The notes under the pieces were generated by a model that saw only the letters and a program-made list of their open reading frames with translations, did not search any database and had not been told where the DNA came from. Below are positions 42,099 through 51,538 of a DNA stretch of 64,000 nucleotides, piece by piece. The DNA comes from Mycobacteriaceae bacterium (lineage in GTDB: Bacteria > Actinomycetota > Actinomycetes > Mycobacteriales > Mycobacteriaceae), in the NCBI GenBank assembly GCA_029977845.1, contig JAPOKC010000012.1, positions 1-64,000 on the forward strand, in the 5' to 3' direction. Both the position numbers and the translations under genes were made by a program. Position 1 is the stretch's first letter. Each line of letters opens with the position of its first letter.

Positions 42099-42806
42099 TC
42101 AGCCTAGGGTCCAAAACGGGTTTCGGAACACATAGCGTCCGGTGGGGACCGTGTCGATGTTCTCGTTGGCGCCGAAGGCCGAGGTGCTCGCCACCATCCG
42201 GCCCATCCGGTCGGCGAGGTCGGCGTCATCGGCGGCCCCGAAGAAGGCGTGCAGGCTGCGCACCGACTCGATCGGGAAGAGTTCCTCGACGATCGCCGAC
42301 AGCGGCGGCGCACCGGGGGTCACCGCCCGCACCACGTAATTCTGGACGTAGCCGAAGGTGGACTGTGTCTCGATGGCCACCGACGTGTGATCGTGCTGCC
42401 AGCGGGTGAGCCAGGTCGGCTCATCGAGTTCGGCAGGACGGCGAAGCAGTGCCACGTTGGCCAGTCCGGCCGTGCGCTCACCGGCAGGCGTGTCCGGCGG
42501 CGGCAGCGGAACGGACTCGGTCACCAGATAGGCCGCCAGCGAGTCGGCAAGCGGTGCAAGGATTTCCAGTGCCCGACCGAGCTGTTCTCCGTAATGCTGC
42601 TGCGTCCACAGACTCAACAGTCCCTGTACCGGTGGATCGAGTGTGGTCAGTGTCATCAGCGAATCACGGACCAGGGCGTCGCGGACGTTAACGGTGACCC
42701 CGGGCAGGCCCAGATCCAGCAGCGCCTCGGCGACCGGACCACACATCCGCGCCACCCAGTCGTCGTCGGAAGCTTGCGCCCGCAGCGTGACGATCACCTT
42801 CTCCAT
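42099..42806 (-). CDS. EthD-domain-like protein
   Basis: 235 residues, a ferredoxin-like alpha/beta fold in two halves: the first begins MEKVIVTLRAQASDDDWVARM, the second ANVALLRRPAELDEPTWLTRWQHDHTSVAIET, where W..HH/DH resembles the EthD/Dabb motif. Such proteins accompany oxygenase and P450 catabolic systems. The 9-base gap to the thioesterase and 4-base gap to the hydratase indicate one operon. Function unproven. Confidence 0.65.
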   Translation of the reverse strand: MEKVIVTLRAQASDDDWVARMCGPVAEALLDLGLPGVTVNVRDALVRDSLMTLTTLDPPVQGLLSLWTQQHYGEQLGRALEILAPLADSLAAYLVTESVPLPPPDTPAGERTAGLANVALLRRPAELDEPTWLTRWQHDHTSVAIETQSTFGYVQNYVVRAVTPGAPPLSAIVEELFPIESVRSLHAFFGAADDADLADRMGRMVASTSAFGANENIDTVPTGRYVFRNPFWTLG

Positions 42807-42815
42807 TGCGCCTCC

Positions 42816-43439
42816 TCAGTCGCGCAGCCAACGCGGAGTGATGAACACCCCTTCGGCTTCCACCGTGATCCCCTCGGCATCGGAGATGAAGCCCGAGCAG
42901 AAGGTCTTCACCCCGTCGGAGCGGGTGATGAAAGCCTCGGTGTGCAACGGGCCCAACGGCGTGGCCCGCAAGTAGCGCACAGTGATGCTGCCGGTGAAGC
43001 GCGGCTTGCGATCAGGGCTGGCCGCCTCGCCGAGAACGTGATCGAGGATCATCGCCGAGACCCCGCCGTGAACATGTGCGGGCGGGCCCTCATAGGCGGC
43101 CCCGAGCTGGAAGTCCGCCGATATCCGCCCGGACTCGTCGCGCCGCGTGATGACCGGCGGCGCCAGGGCATTGCGGATTCCGATGACGGCGTTGCCCCAG
43201 CCGACACTCTCCCCCGACGTGGTGTGCCGGACGCCGAAGGCGCCGTCGATCTGCCGGCTCCGCAGTCGCGCCAGTGCGGCGTCGATATCGCGTTTCACCT
43301 CGGCGACGGTCTGCGCGTCGGCCTCGGTGCGGATCGCGGCGTCGACGAGTTCGCGCACCGAGGCCGCCAGCGGTTCATAGATCGCGCGCCGCCGGGCCAC
43401 TTCCTCGGCCGACCAATCCTCAACGGTGAACTCCAGCAC
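42816..43439 (-). CDS. PaaI-type hotdog thioesterase
   Basis: 207 residues from the GTG at 43439. The C-terminal 130 residues are a hotdog domain with GPPAHVHGGVSAMILDHVLGEAA, the PaaI signature with the catalytic Asp. The N-terminal 70 residues are helical. It hydrolyses an acyl-CoA thioester in the cytosol. It diverges from the GH13 gene through a 24-base gap containing overlapping -10 elements for both genes, both apparently leaderless. Confidence 0.8.
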   Translation of the reverse strand: MLEFTVEDWSAEEVARRRAIYEPLAASVRELVDAAIRTEADAQTVAEVKRDIDAALARLRSRQIDGAFGVRHTTSGESVGWGNAVIGIRNALAPPVITRRDESGRISADFQLGAAYEGPPAHVHGGVSAMILDHVLGEAASPDRKPRFTGSITVRYLRATPLGPLHTEAFITRSDGVKTFCSGFISDAEGITVEAEGVFITPRWLRD

Positions 43440-43445
43440 CCTTGC

Positions 43446-43451
43446 ACCGTA
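43446..43451 (-). promoter_or_regulatory. -10 element TACGGT for the thioesterase operon
   Basis: TACGGT on the minus strand, 6 nt before the GTG at 43439; shares its TA with the hexamer on the plus strand. Confidence 0.5.
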
Positions 43452-43455
43452 GAGT
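43450..43455 (+). promoter_or_regulatory. -10 element TAGAGT for the GH13 gene
   Basis: TAGAGT, 8 nt before the ATG at 43464; forms ANNNTANNNT with the opposing element. Confidence 0.45.
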
Positions 43456-43463
43456 GCGCAGAC

Positions 43464-44780
43464 ATGAACGGCCCGGAGTGGGTGCGCCACGCGATCTGGT
43501 GGCACGTCTACCCGTTGGGTTTCGTCGGCGCTTTTCCTGCCCGGAACGGGCCGGCGCCCGGTCAGCACCGGCTGACCCGGATCGTCGACTGGCTCGACCA
43601 CGCCGTTATGCTGGGCACATCGGGTATCGCGCTGGGCCCGGTGTTCGCCTCCCGCACCCACGGCTACGACACCACCGATCACTTTCGGATCGACCCGCGA
43701 CTGGGCGACGACGCCGATTTCGATCACCTGGTGGGCGAAGCGCACCGGCGGGGGCTGCGAATCCTGCTCGACGGCGTCTTCAACCACGTGGGCACCGAGT
43801 TCCCGCGCTACCGGGAGGCGATCGGCGGGGACACCGACGCAGCGCTCTGGTTCCGCGGACGTCCGGACCGCTTCCACACCTTCGAGGGCCATCCCGACCT
43901 GATCACCTTGAATCACCGCAACCCCGCCGTCTGCGACTACACAACCGAGGTGATGTCGCACTGGCTGTCACGCGGCGCCGACGGGTGGCGACTGGACGCC
44001 GCCTATGCGGTGCCCGGCGGCTTCTGGACGAGTGTGTTGCCCCGGGTGCGGGCCGCGCACCCCGAGGCCTGGTTCGTCGCCGAGGTGATCCACGGCGACT
44101 ACCCCGCCTTCGTCGAGGAAACCGGAGTCGACTCGGTCACCCAGTACGAACTGTGGAAGGCGATCTGGAGCAGCCTCAACGACGGTAACTTCCACGAACT
44201 GGATTGGGCGCTGCAGCGCCACAACGGATTTCAGGACACCTTCGCCCCGCTCACGTTCGTCGGCAACCATGACGTCACCCGTATCGCCAGCCGGCTCACC
44301 CGCACCGAACACCTGCCGCACGCCCTGGTGGTGTTGTTCACCATCGGCGGGGTGCCGAGCGTCTATGCCGGCGACGAGTTCGGCTACACCGGGGTCAAGG
44401 AGGATCGGGCCGGCGGCGACGACGCCGTACGCCCCGAATTCGCGCCGCCTCCCGACAACGGTGGACCGGTACACGGCGACCAGGAGGTCCTCAACCTGCA
44501 CCGGTTCCTGATCGGACTGCGCCGGCGGCACCCCTGGCTGTGTGAGGCCCGCACCACAGCACTGCTGCTCGACAACACCCGCTACGTGTATCGCAGCGAG
44601 TCCGGGAAAGACTCCATGATCGTCGCGCTCAACCTGAGCGAGGAGTCGATGGCGGTACCGGTGGCCGAGTTGGTGGGCCGGTCCGCCCGCATCATCGCGG
44701 GCACCTCGGCGCCGCCGTCCGAGGTGGTCGGCCAGGCGGGGGTTTCCGCGAACGGCTGGATGGTGCTCATCCCCGAGTGA
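43464..44780 (+). CDS. GH13 alpha-amylase-family glycosidase
   Basis: 438 residues. Starts at WWHVYPLGF, the typical first barrel strand. GH13 conserved regions: region I DGVFNHVG, region II GADGWRLDAAY (nucleophile Asp), region III WFVAEVIHGD (acid/base Glu), region IV FVGNHDVTR (transition-state Asp). It is short and lacks obvious starch-binding modules; the C-terminal beta domain is about 80 residues. No signal peptide, so it acts on cytosolic alpha-glucans or trehalose-type sugars. The frame is open upstream, but the thioesterase gene occupies that DNA. Confidence 0.85.
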   Translation: MNGPEWVRHAIWWHVYPLGFVGAFPARNGPAPGQHRLTRIVDWLDHAVMLGTSGIALGPVFASRTHGYDTTDHFRIDPRLGDDADFDHLVGEAHRRGLRILLDGVFNHVGTEFPRYREAIGGDTDAALWFRGRPDRFHTFEGHPDLITLNHRNPAVCDYTTEVMSHWLSRGADGWRLDAAYAVPGGFWTSVLPRVRAAHPEAWFVAEVIHGDYPAFVEETGVDSVTQYELWKAIWSSLNDGNFHELDWALQRHNGFQDTFAPLTFVGNHDVTRIASRLTRTEHLPHALVVLFTIGGVPSVYAGDEFGYTGVKEDRAGGDDAVRPEFAPPPDNGGPVHGDQEVLNLHRFLIGLRRRHPWLCEARTTALLLDNTRYVYRSESGKDSMIVALNLSEESMAVPVAELVGRSARIIAGTSAPPSEVVGQAGVSANGWMVLIPE

Positions 44781-45204
44781 GCAGCTCGAGGGTCCGCTCG
44801 TCGGGTTCACCGCCGTAGTACCTGTCCAGAACGGCGCGGAACTCCGCCTCATCGGCCGCCGAATCGGCGACCGCGCTGAACAAGGTGGCGCAGGACCGCA
44901 CCTTCAAACAGTCCGGCCAGCCGACGACCGCCTCGATGGTGCGATCTGCGACCGCCCCGAGCAGCCGGCAGCATTCCCGCAGTCTGGGCCCCAGGACCGG
45001 GTGATCCAGATACGCCCTGGCCTGCGAGAGCGAGTCGATCCCGTAGAAATCGGCCGTCGGGCTGGTACCCAGACCCGTCAGCTGCGGGAAGATGAACCAG
45101 ATCCAGTGACCGGTCTTGTGCCCGGCCCGCAGTTCGGCCCGGACGGCGTCATAGACCGGTTCCTGGGCGTCTACGAAACGCTGCAGGTTATAAGGGTCGG
45201 CCAC
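44767..45204 (-). CDS. DUF1810-family protein (Rv1873-like)
   Basis: 145 residues from the GTG at 45204. Family blocks: DPYNLQRFVDAQEPVYDAVRAELRAGHKTGHWIWFIFPQ split over two helices, then FYGIDSLSQARAYLDHPVLGPRL and LKVRSCATLF. DUF1810 proteins are small, helical and of unknown role; Rv1873 from M. tuberculosis has a known structure. A -10 lies 7 nt before the start. The 3' end overlaps the GH13 gene by 14 bases. Confidence 0.85.
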   Translation of the reverse strand: MADPYNLQRFVDAQEPVYDAVRAELRAGHKTGHWIWFIFPQLTGLGTSPTADFYGIDSLSQARAYLDHPVLGPRLRECCRLLGAVADRTIEAVVGWPDCLKVRSCATLFSAVADSAADEAEFRAVLDRYYGGEPDERTLELLTRG

Positions 45205-45211
45205 CCCCGAC

Positions 45212-45217
45212 AAGTTA
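45212..45217 (-). promoter_or_regulatory. -10 element TAACTT
   Basis: TAACTT on the minus strand, 7 nt before the GTG of the DUF1810 gene. Confidence 0.4.
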
Positions 45218-45247
45218 CCCTCGGGCTGATCTATGGAGAGGAACGCG

Positions 45248-47407
45248 ATGTCGGCACCGCCCAAGCCCGGATCCGCGCTCGCCGAACGTTTACGGCGCCG
45301 CCGGGCCAAGCGCAGCCTGCTGCAGCGGGTCAGCATCCAGTCCAAGCTGATGCTGATGCTGCTCACCATGAGCGTGCTGGCAACTGCGGTCGCCGGCGGT
45401 ATCGGCTTCCAGTCCGGACGCAGTTCGCTGCGGGCGGCGGGCTTCGATCAGCTCACCGGCATCCGGGAGGCGCAGTCCCGCGTGCTGGAGATGGGACTGT
45501 CGGATATCACCGGATCGCTGCTGATCTTCTCCCGCGGCGAGACCGTGGCCGGGGCAGTGGGCGCCTTCAACGCCGCCTTCGACCAGCTCCACGACGCCAC
45601 CATCAGCCCGCAGGACAGTGCGGCCCTGGTCGATTTCTACACCGCGAAATTCCGCGACGCCGACAACGGCCGCCTGGATATCAACGCCTTGATCCCCACC
45701 TCGAATGCGGCCCGTTATCTGCAGTCGCGCTACACCGTCGCGGTCAAGAACCGTGATACCGCGGTGCGCGTCGACGACGCCAAGGACAACAGCGCCTGGT
45801 CGGTGGTGAACGCCCGCTACCACCCCTACTTCCGGGAGATCGTCACCCGGATGGGGTTCCAGGACGTCTTCCTCGTCAACGCCCGCGGCGACGTGGTCTA
45901 CAGCGCCGAAAAGGGCGTGGAACTCGGAACCAACATCCTCACCGGTCCATACCGGGGACAGGGCCTGCTTCCAGAGGCCTTCCAGAAGGCGATGTCGTCG
46001 AATGAAATCGACTTCTCGGTGAGCACCGACTTCTCCGAATACCTGCCCGCCGGCCAGCCGACGGCGTGGATGCTGGTGCCGATCGGTCCACCGGGCCGGG
46101 CGGGCGGCGTCATGGTGGTGGAGTACCCCGCCTCGATCGTCAACCGGCTGATGACCGCGGACCGTCAGTGGCGGGAATCGGGGATGGGTACGACCGGGGA
46201 AACCTACATCGTCGGCAAGGACAACCTGATGCGGTCGGACTCACGGTTGTTCCTCGAGGATCCCGAGGCCTACCAGCGCGATGTCGTGGCCGCCGGCACC
46301 GCTCCCGACGTCGCCAAACGCGCGATCAAACAGGGCACCACGGTGCTGGTCCAGCCGGTGGGGACCATAGCCACCGAAGCAGCTCAGCGTGGCGAGACCG
46401 GGACGACGATCGCCACCGACTATCTGGGTCACCGCGCCCTGCAGGCCTACGCTCCGGTCAACATCAAGGGATTGAACTGGGTGGTCGTCGCCTCGGTCGA
46501 CTCCGATGAGGCATTCGCACCGGAGCGTAACTTCGCCCATCGGCTGGTCCGGTCCACGGTGCTGCTCATCTTCATCGCCTGTATTGCCGCGATGCTGTGG
46601 TCACGGCTGTTCGTCCGTCCGATCAGACGGCTCGAGGAAGGCGCTGAGCGGATCAGCACCGGCAACTACGACTCCGAGATACCGGTGACGACCGGTGACG
46701 AATTCGGTGACCTCACAGTCGCTTTCAACGATATGAGCCGGAATCTCTCGATCAAGGACCAGTTGCTGGCCAAGCAGCGCGAGGAGAACGACAAGCTGCT
46801 GATGTCCCTGATGCCCGAATCGGTCGTGGAACGCTACCGCGAGGGTGAGGACGCGATCGCCGAGGAACATCAGGACGTCACGGTGATCTTCGCCGACGTC
46901 GTGGGCGTCGACAGGCTCTCCAGTGACATGTCCGCCTCAGACTCGCTGGAGATCATCAACAAGCTGGTGCGCCAGTTCGACGCCGCCGCCGAGACCCACG
47001 GCGTGGAACGCGTGCGCAACACCCATAACGGCTATCTGGCCAGTTGCGGGCTCACCGTTCCGCGTCTGGACAACATCTCCCGGACGGTTGATTTCGCGAT
47101 CGACATGCAACGGATCGTCGACCGGTTCAACGCCGAGACCGGACACCACATCGCGCTGCGAGCCGGTATCGACACCGGCTCGGTGACCAGTGGACTCGTC
47201 GGCCGCGCCGGATTGGTCTTCGACCTGTGGGGCGGGGCGGTCCACCTGCCCTCGAAGATGCGCCGCGGTTTCGCCCAGCCCGGCATCTACGTCAGCCAGG
47301 CCGTCTACGACGCCACCCGGGACACCCGGCACTACGAAGCGGCCGGCAACATCACCGTCGACGACACCGAACAACCTGCCTGGCGGCTCGACGAGGACCT
47401 CGGGTGA
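45248..47407 (+). CDS. Receptor-type class III cyclase homologue with altered active site
   Basis: 719 residues; the ATG at 45248 has GGAGAGG upstream, preferred over an ATG at 45233. Order: cytosolic basic N-terminus, membrane helix (35-55), a roughly 350-residue extracytoplasmic sensor of Cache type, second helix (about 430), HAMP region (RPIRRLEEGAERISTGNYDSEIP), linker, cyclase domain from about 545. The first metal Asp is present (VIFADVVGVDRLSS), but the second (KT.GD) reads NTHNGYL, and the N/R transition-state block reads VHLPSKM. It resembles Rv2435c. It is followed after 7 bases by a channel with a cyclic-nucleotide-like domain. Confidence 0.82.
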   Translation: MSAPPKPGSALAERLRRRRAKRSLLQRVSIQSKLMLMLLTMSVLATAVAGGIGFQSGRSSLRAAGFDQLTGIREAQSRVLEMGLSDITGSLLIFSRGETVAGAVGAFNAAFDQLHDATISPQDSAALVDFYTAKFRDADNGRLDINALIPTSNAARYLQSRYTVAVKNRDTAVRVDDAKDNSAWSVVNARYHPYFREIVTRMGFQDVFLVNARGDVVYSAEKGVELGTNILTGPYRGQGLLPEAFQKAMSSNEIDFSVSTDFSEYLPAGQPTAWMLVPIGPPGRAGGVMVVEYPASIVNRLMTADRQWRESGMGTTGETYIVGKDNLMRSDSRLFLEDPEAYQRDVVAAGTAPDVAKRAIKQGTTVLVQPVGTIATEAAQRGETGTTIATDYLGHRALQAYAPVNIKGLNWVVVASVDSDEAFAPERNFAHRLVRSTVLLIFIACIAAMLWSRLFVRPIRRLEEGAERISTGNYDSEIPVTTGDEFGDLTVAFNDMSRNLSIKDQLLAKQREENDKLLMSLMPESVVERYREGEDAIAEEHQDVTVIFADVVGVDRLSSDMSASDSLEIINKLVRQFDAAAETHGVERVRNTHNGYLASCGLTVPRLDNISRTVDFAIDMQRIVDRFNAETGHHIALRAGIDTGSVTSGLVGRAGLVFDLWGGAVHLPSKMRRGFAQPGIYVSQAVYDATRDTRHYEAAGNITVDDTEQPAWRLDEDLG

Positions 47408-47414
47408 CGCTCTG

Positions 47415-48851
47415 ATGAGCATCCTGAGCACGCCGTGGTTCTACTGGTCGGTGATTCTGGCGATCGGGCTGCCGACGATCCTGGTAGTGCTGACCGAGTT
47501 ACAGCACGCACTGGACCGCCGTGGCAGCTTCGTGGCGCGTCCGATCGGGTTGCTACGCACCTTCATCGTCCCGCTCGGAGCCCTGCTGGTGTTGCTCACC
47601 CAAACCACCGGGGTCGCATGGGACTCCAGCGGTGTGCGCATCCTCGCAACGGTATTCGGCATCTTTGTCTTGGTCATGGTGCTGTCCGGCGTCAGCGCCA
47701 CGGTGTTCCAGAGCGCCCCGGCCGGCAGCTGGCGTCGGCGGATGCCGTCGATCTTCATCGACGTCGCCCGCTTCGCGATCATCGCGATCGGTGTCGCGAT
47801 GATCTTCGCCTACGTGTGGGGGGCCAACGTCGGCGGTCTGTTCACCGCGCTCGGGGTGAGCTCCATCGTGCTGGGCCTGACATTGCAGAACTCGGTCGGC
47901 CAGATCATCTCCGGCTTGCTGCTGCTCTTCGAGCAGCCGTTCCAGATGGGCGACTGGGTGGAGACCAGTTCGGCGAAGGGCCGGGTGACCGAGGTCAACT
48001 GGCGGGCCACCCACATCAACACCGGCACAGGACTTGAGATCATCCCGAACTCGGTCCTGGCCGGACAGTCGTTCGTCAACCTCAGCCGGCCACCGGGGGG
48101 GCACGCCATCACCGTGACGGCGAAGTTCTCCGGCGCAGACGCCCCCGATACCGTCTGCGCTCTGCTGACCGATGTCGCCGCCAAACTTCCGCAGCTGCAC
48201 CCCGACGGTCACCCGGCTGCCACGGCGACCAGCAGCACCGACTACGCGGTAACCATTCCGGTGCGCTCACCAGCCGATGACATCGCAGCGCGATCGACGT
48301 TCCAGCGCTGGCTCTGGTACGCCTCGCGCCGCGCCGAGTTGCGGCTCGACGGTCTTGAGGACGACTTCTCCACACTCAAGCGCCGGGCGGAGGCACTGAG
48401 GAAGATCGCCCCGATCCTGCGGGCGAACAGCTCCGATCTGGAAGGACTGCTGCCATCGGTGACGGTGACCCGGTTCGGCTCCGACGAGGTGGTGCAAAGC
48501 GGCGGTGACGTGCCGTCCGGAATGTCGTTCATCGTCAAGGGCCGGGTCAGGATGGTCGTGCTGGGCAGGGACGGCAGCCTGATCCCGTTGACCACACTGC
48601 ACGAGGGAGACTTCCTCGGCCAGACCGCTCTGACCCGCGAGCCCGTGATCGGTAACGCTTACGCGATCGGTGAGGTCACCGTACTGCAGATACCGCGTGA
48701 TGCCGTGGAGCACTTGGTGTTCCGCAAACCCGAATTGCTTGCCGACCTCAGCCAGGCGATCGAGGAACGGCGGACCCGCGCCCGCGAAGCGGTCAAGGAA
48801 GCCGAAAAGCCCCATGCGGAAATCGAAGACAGCGAGCAGGAAGCACTCTGA
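47415..48851 (+). CDS. MscS-type channel with C-terminal cyclic-nucleotide-binding-like domain
   Basis: 478 residues from the ATG at 47415. Four membrane helices to about residue 160; the last is the Gly/Ala pore helix GGLFTALGVSSIVLGLTLQNSVGQIISG. The MscS beta domain has FEQPFQMGDWVET and the loop VTEVNWRATHINT. From residue 350 a CAP-ED domain follows (GMSFIVKGRVRMVVL, EGDFLGQTALT). Its phosphate-binding cassette lacks the Glu of FGE (Gln instead) and the Arg of PRxA (GNAYA), so cAMP binding is doubtful. Probably Rv2434c-like and partnered with the cyclase. Confidence 0.85.
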   Translation: MSILSTPWFYWSVILAIGLPTILVVLTELQHALDRRGSFVARPIGLLRTFIVPLGALLVLLTQTTGVAWDSSGVRILATVFGIFVLVMVLSGVSATVFQSAPAGSWRRRMPSIFIDVARFAIIAIGVAMIFAYVWGANVGGLFTALGVSSIVLGLTLQNSVGQIISGLLLLFEQPFQMGDWVETSSAKGRVTEVNWRATHINTGTGLEIIPNSVLAGQSFVNLSRPPGGHAITVTAKFSGADAPDTVCALLTDVAAKLPQLHPDGHPAATATSSTDYAVTIPVRSPADDIAARSTFQRWLWYASRRAELRLDGLEDDFSTLKRRAEALRKIAPILRANSSDLEGLLPSVTVTRFGSDEVVQSGGDVPSGMSFIVKGRVRMVVLGRDGSLIPLTTLHEGDFLGQTALTREPVIGNAYAIGEVTVLQIPRDAVEHLVFRKPELLADLSQAIEERRTRAREAVKEAEKPHAEIEDSEQEAL

Positions 48852-48955
48852 TCGAGTGTCTCGCCGCGTGATCTGATCGTTGCCCAACTGCGACTTGGCG
48901 CACCGCGCCGGGTTCGGGGTGAGTGTGTCATCCGATGTTTGACTTCCCATGCACA

Positions 48956-48970
48956 CAGCAGTGACTGCTG
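48956..48970. promoter_or_regulatory. Perfect palindrome upstream of antigen 85 gene
   Basis: CAGCAGT-G-ACTGCTG, a 7-bp inverted repeat with one central base, 31 bases before the ATG. It could be an operator or a leader hairpin. The rest of 48852-49000 shows a possible -35 TTGACT and no other gene. Confidence 0.4.
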
Positions 48971-48976
48971 ACGTAA

Positions 48977-49999
<1,023 letters not shown>

Positions 50000-50011
50000 G
50001 CATCCGTAGAA

Positions 50012-50047
50012 CAGCAGGCCTGTCGCCACAGGGCGGCAGGCCTGCTG
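50012..50047. terminator. Strong bidirectional terminator hairpin
   Basis: CAGCAGGCCTG + T + CGCC, loop ACAG, GGCG + G + CAGGCCTGCTG: a 16-bp stem with one T-G pair. It lies between the convergent ends of the antigen 85 gene and the thiolase-like gene; only a short T-rich tract follows on the plus strand. Confidence 0.7.
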
Positions 50048-50059
50048 CTTTGTCCGCCA

Positions 50060-51538
50060 CTAGCCGACCAGTTCGGCCCGGCCGTCGGTATACACCCGGA
50101 CCGGCGTGCCGGTGACCTCTCGGTCCAGGGTTTCGGCCGCGGCGTCGGCATCGGCGATCAGCGCCATCGCGCGGGCGCCGTCCGGTGTGCGGACGGCCAC
50201 GAAGGTCTTCTCCGGCTTGCCGTCCCGGCCGAAGGCCGTCGTCCACGACTCCACCGCGCCGACTCCCTGCCACTCGACGAGAGCGGTGCGGGTGGGCGCG
50301 GCGTCCACCTCGGTCTGAACGTCCTCCCACCGGAAGGCGACCGGCGGTGGCGTGGCGCTGTAGACCCCGAAGCTGTGTTTGGTGAGGTAGCCGCCGTTGG
50401 CGGTGATCAGCCCGCTCGAACCCGGGTTGGCCCGGAGCAGTTCAGCCATCGTCGCGATCGAGTGCGTCACGTAGTTGTTCCATGGTCCGCCGGCGAAGGT
50501 CAGTCCGCCGGTGACGGTCAGCGGCCGGTTCGGATCGCCGGTCGGCAGGCCCAGTTCAGCGGCCGCGACCTGAACAGCGGAGGGGAAACAGGAATAGAGG
50601 TCGATGAAATCGAGATCGTCGATGCCAACACCGGCCAATTCCAGGACGCGACGTCCGCCGATCCGGATCGCCGGTGAGCGGTGCAACTCATCGCGCTCTC
50701 CGATCACGGAGGTGTCGTGGGAGTCGGTGCCCGCGTGCGGGAAGACCCACGTATCGGAGGGGATCTGGAGATACTCAGCCTTCTGCGCCGAACACAGCAC
50801 CAGCGCTGCGCCCTGGTCCACCATGTTGTTGGAGTTCATCAGCTTGGGGTACGGCCAGCTGATCATCCGGTTGTCCGGTCCCGGCTGCCAGATCTGCTCG
50901 GCGCTGTGCGCTTCACGGCTCCAGGCGTGCGGATTGGACTGGGCCACCGTACTGAACTGCGCCCACAATTCGCCGATCCGCCGGCGGTGGACTTCCGATG
51001 ACTCCCCTGCCGCGACTCGCAAGGCCTCTTCGAAGAGCGGGTAGACGAATGACGGCCGGTCCAGTCCGATCCGGTCCTCACCCGGGCCCGACATCGGAAC
51101 CGGATTCTCGCCGCCGGGCGGAACCGGGACCGCCTCGTCCTGCCGCGTCCAGTCCGGCCGGATCCCCCTGGCCCGCAATCGCATCCGGGTCCGCCAGGTC
51201 TCCGCACCGGCGATCAGCACAACATCGGTCCGCCCCGCCTGGATGTCGACACAGGCCTGGTTGACCAATGACTGCGGGGTGTTGCCGCCGATACTGCTGT
51301 AGCGGGTGCGGGCCTGCGGCGCTCCGATCTTCCCGGCCAGCAGCAGACCCGGGTCGCGGTAGCGCCAGGACAGCAGATTGACGATCCTGATCGAGTCGAC
51401 CGCCTGCAGAATCCGCGGATCGGCGGCCTCCCGGGCCGCCGACGCCATCAGGTCGACCGGTTCGGTGTCAGGGGATTCGTCACGCTGATTCACCTGGCCT
51501 ACGCCGACGAGCACCGGGGTGCGGGGGTCGAGGGTCAC
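50060..51538 (-). CDS. Thiolase-like acetyl-CoA acetyltransferase-family protein (Rv1867-like)
   Basis: 492 residues. Thiolase-fold pattern: VLVGVGQVNQRD at the start, VLIAGAETWRTR where thiolases have the nucleophile Cys, LYSCFPSAVQVAAAELG, and TVTGGLTFAGGPWNNYVTHSIATM near the C-terminal active site. The Cys is replaced by Ala-Glu, as in thiolase-like aldolases or retrothiolase partners, so ordinary thiolase activity is uncertain. The C-terminal 110 residues form an OB-like added domain. Last gene of the CoA-transferase / aldehyde dehydrogenase operon (4-base overlap). Confidence 0.8.
   Translation of the reverse strand: MTLDPRTPVLVGVGQVNQRDESPDTEPVDLMASAAREAADPRILQAVDSIRIVNLLSWRYRDPGLLLAGKIGAPQARTRYSSIGGNTPQSLVNQACVDIQAGRTDVVLIAGAETWRTRMRLRARGIRPDWTRQDEAVPVPPGGENPVPMSGPGEDRIGLDRPSFVYPLFEEALRVAAGESSEVHRRRIGELWAQFSTVAQSNPHAWSREAHSAEQIWQPGPDNRMISWPYPKLMNSNNMVDQGAALVLCSAQKAEYLQIPSDTWVFPHAGTDSHDTSVIGERDELHRSPAIRIGGRRVLELAGVGIDDLDFIDLYSCFPSAVQVAAAELGLPTGDPNRPLTVTGGLTFAGGPWNNYVTHSIATMAELLRANPGSSGLITANGGYLTKHSFGVYSATPPPVAFRWEDVQTEVDAAPTRTALVEWQGVGAVESWTTAFGRDGKPEKTFVAVRTPDGARAMALIADADAAAETLDREVTGTPVRVYTDGRAELVG

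Noticed and set aside
42249..43463. Upstream extension of the GH13 gene
   Set aside because: The frame is open but runs antisense through two supported genes; the GH13 barrel begins immediately after the ATG at 43464.
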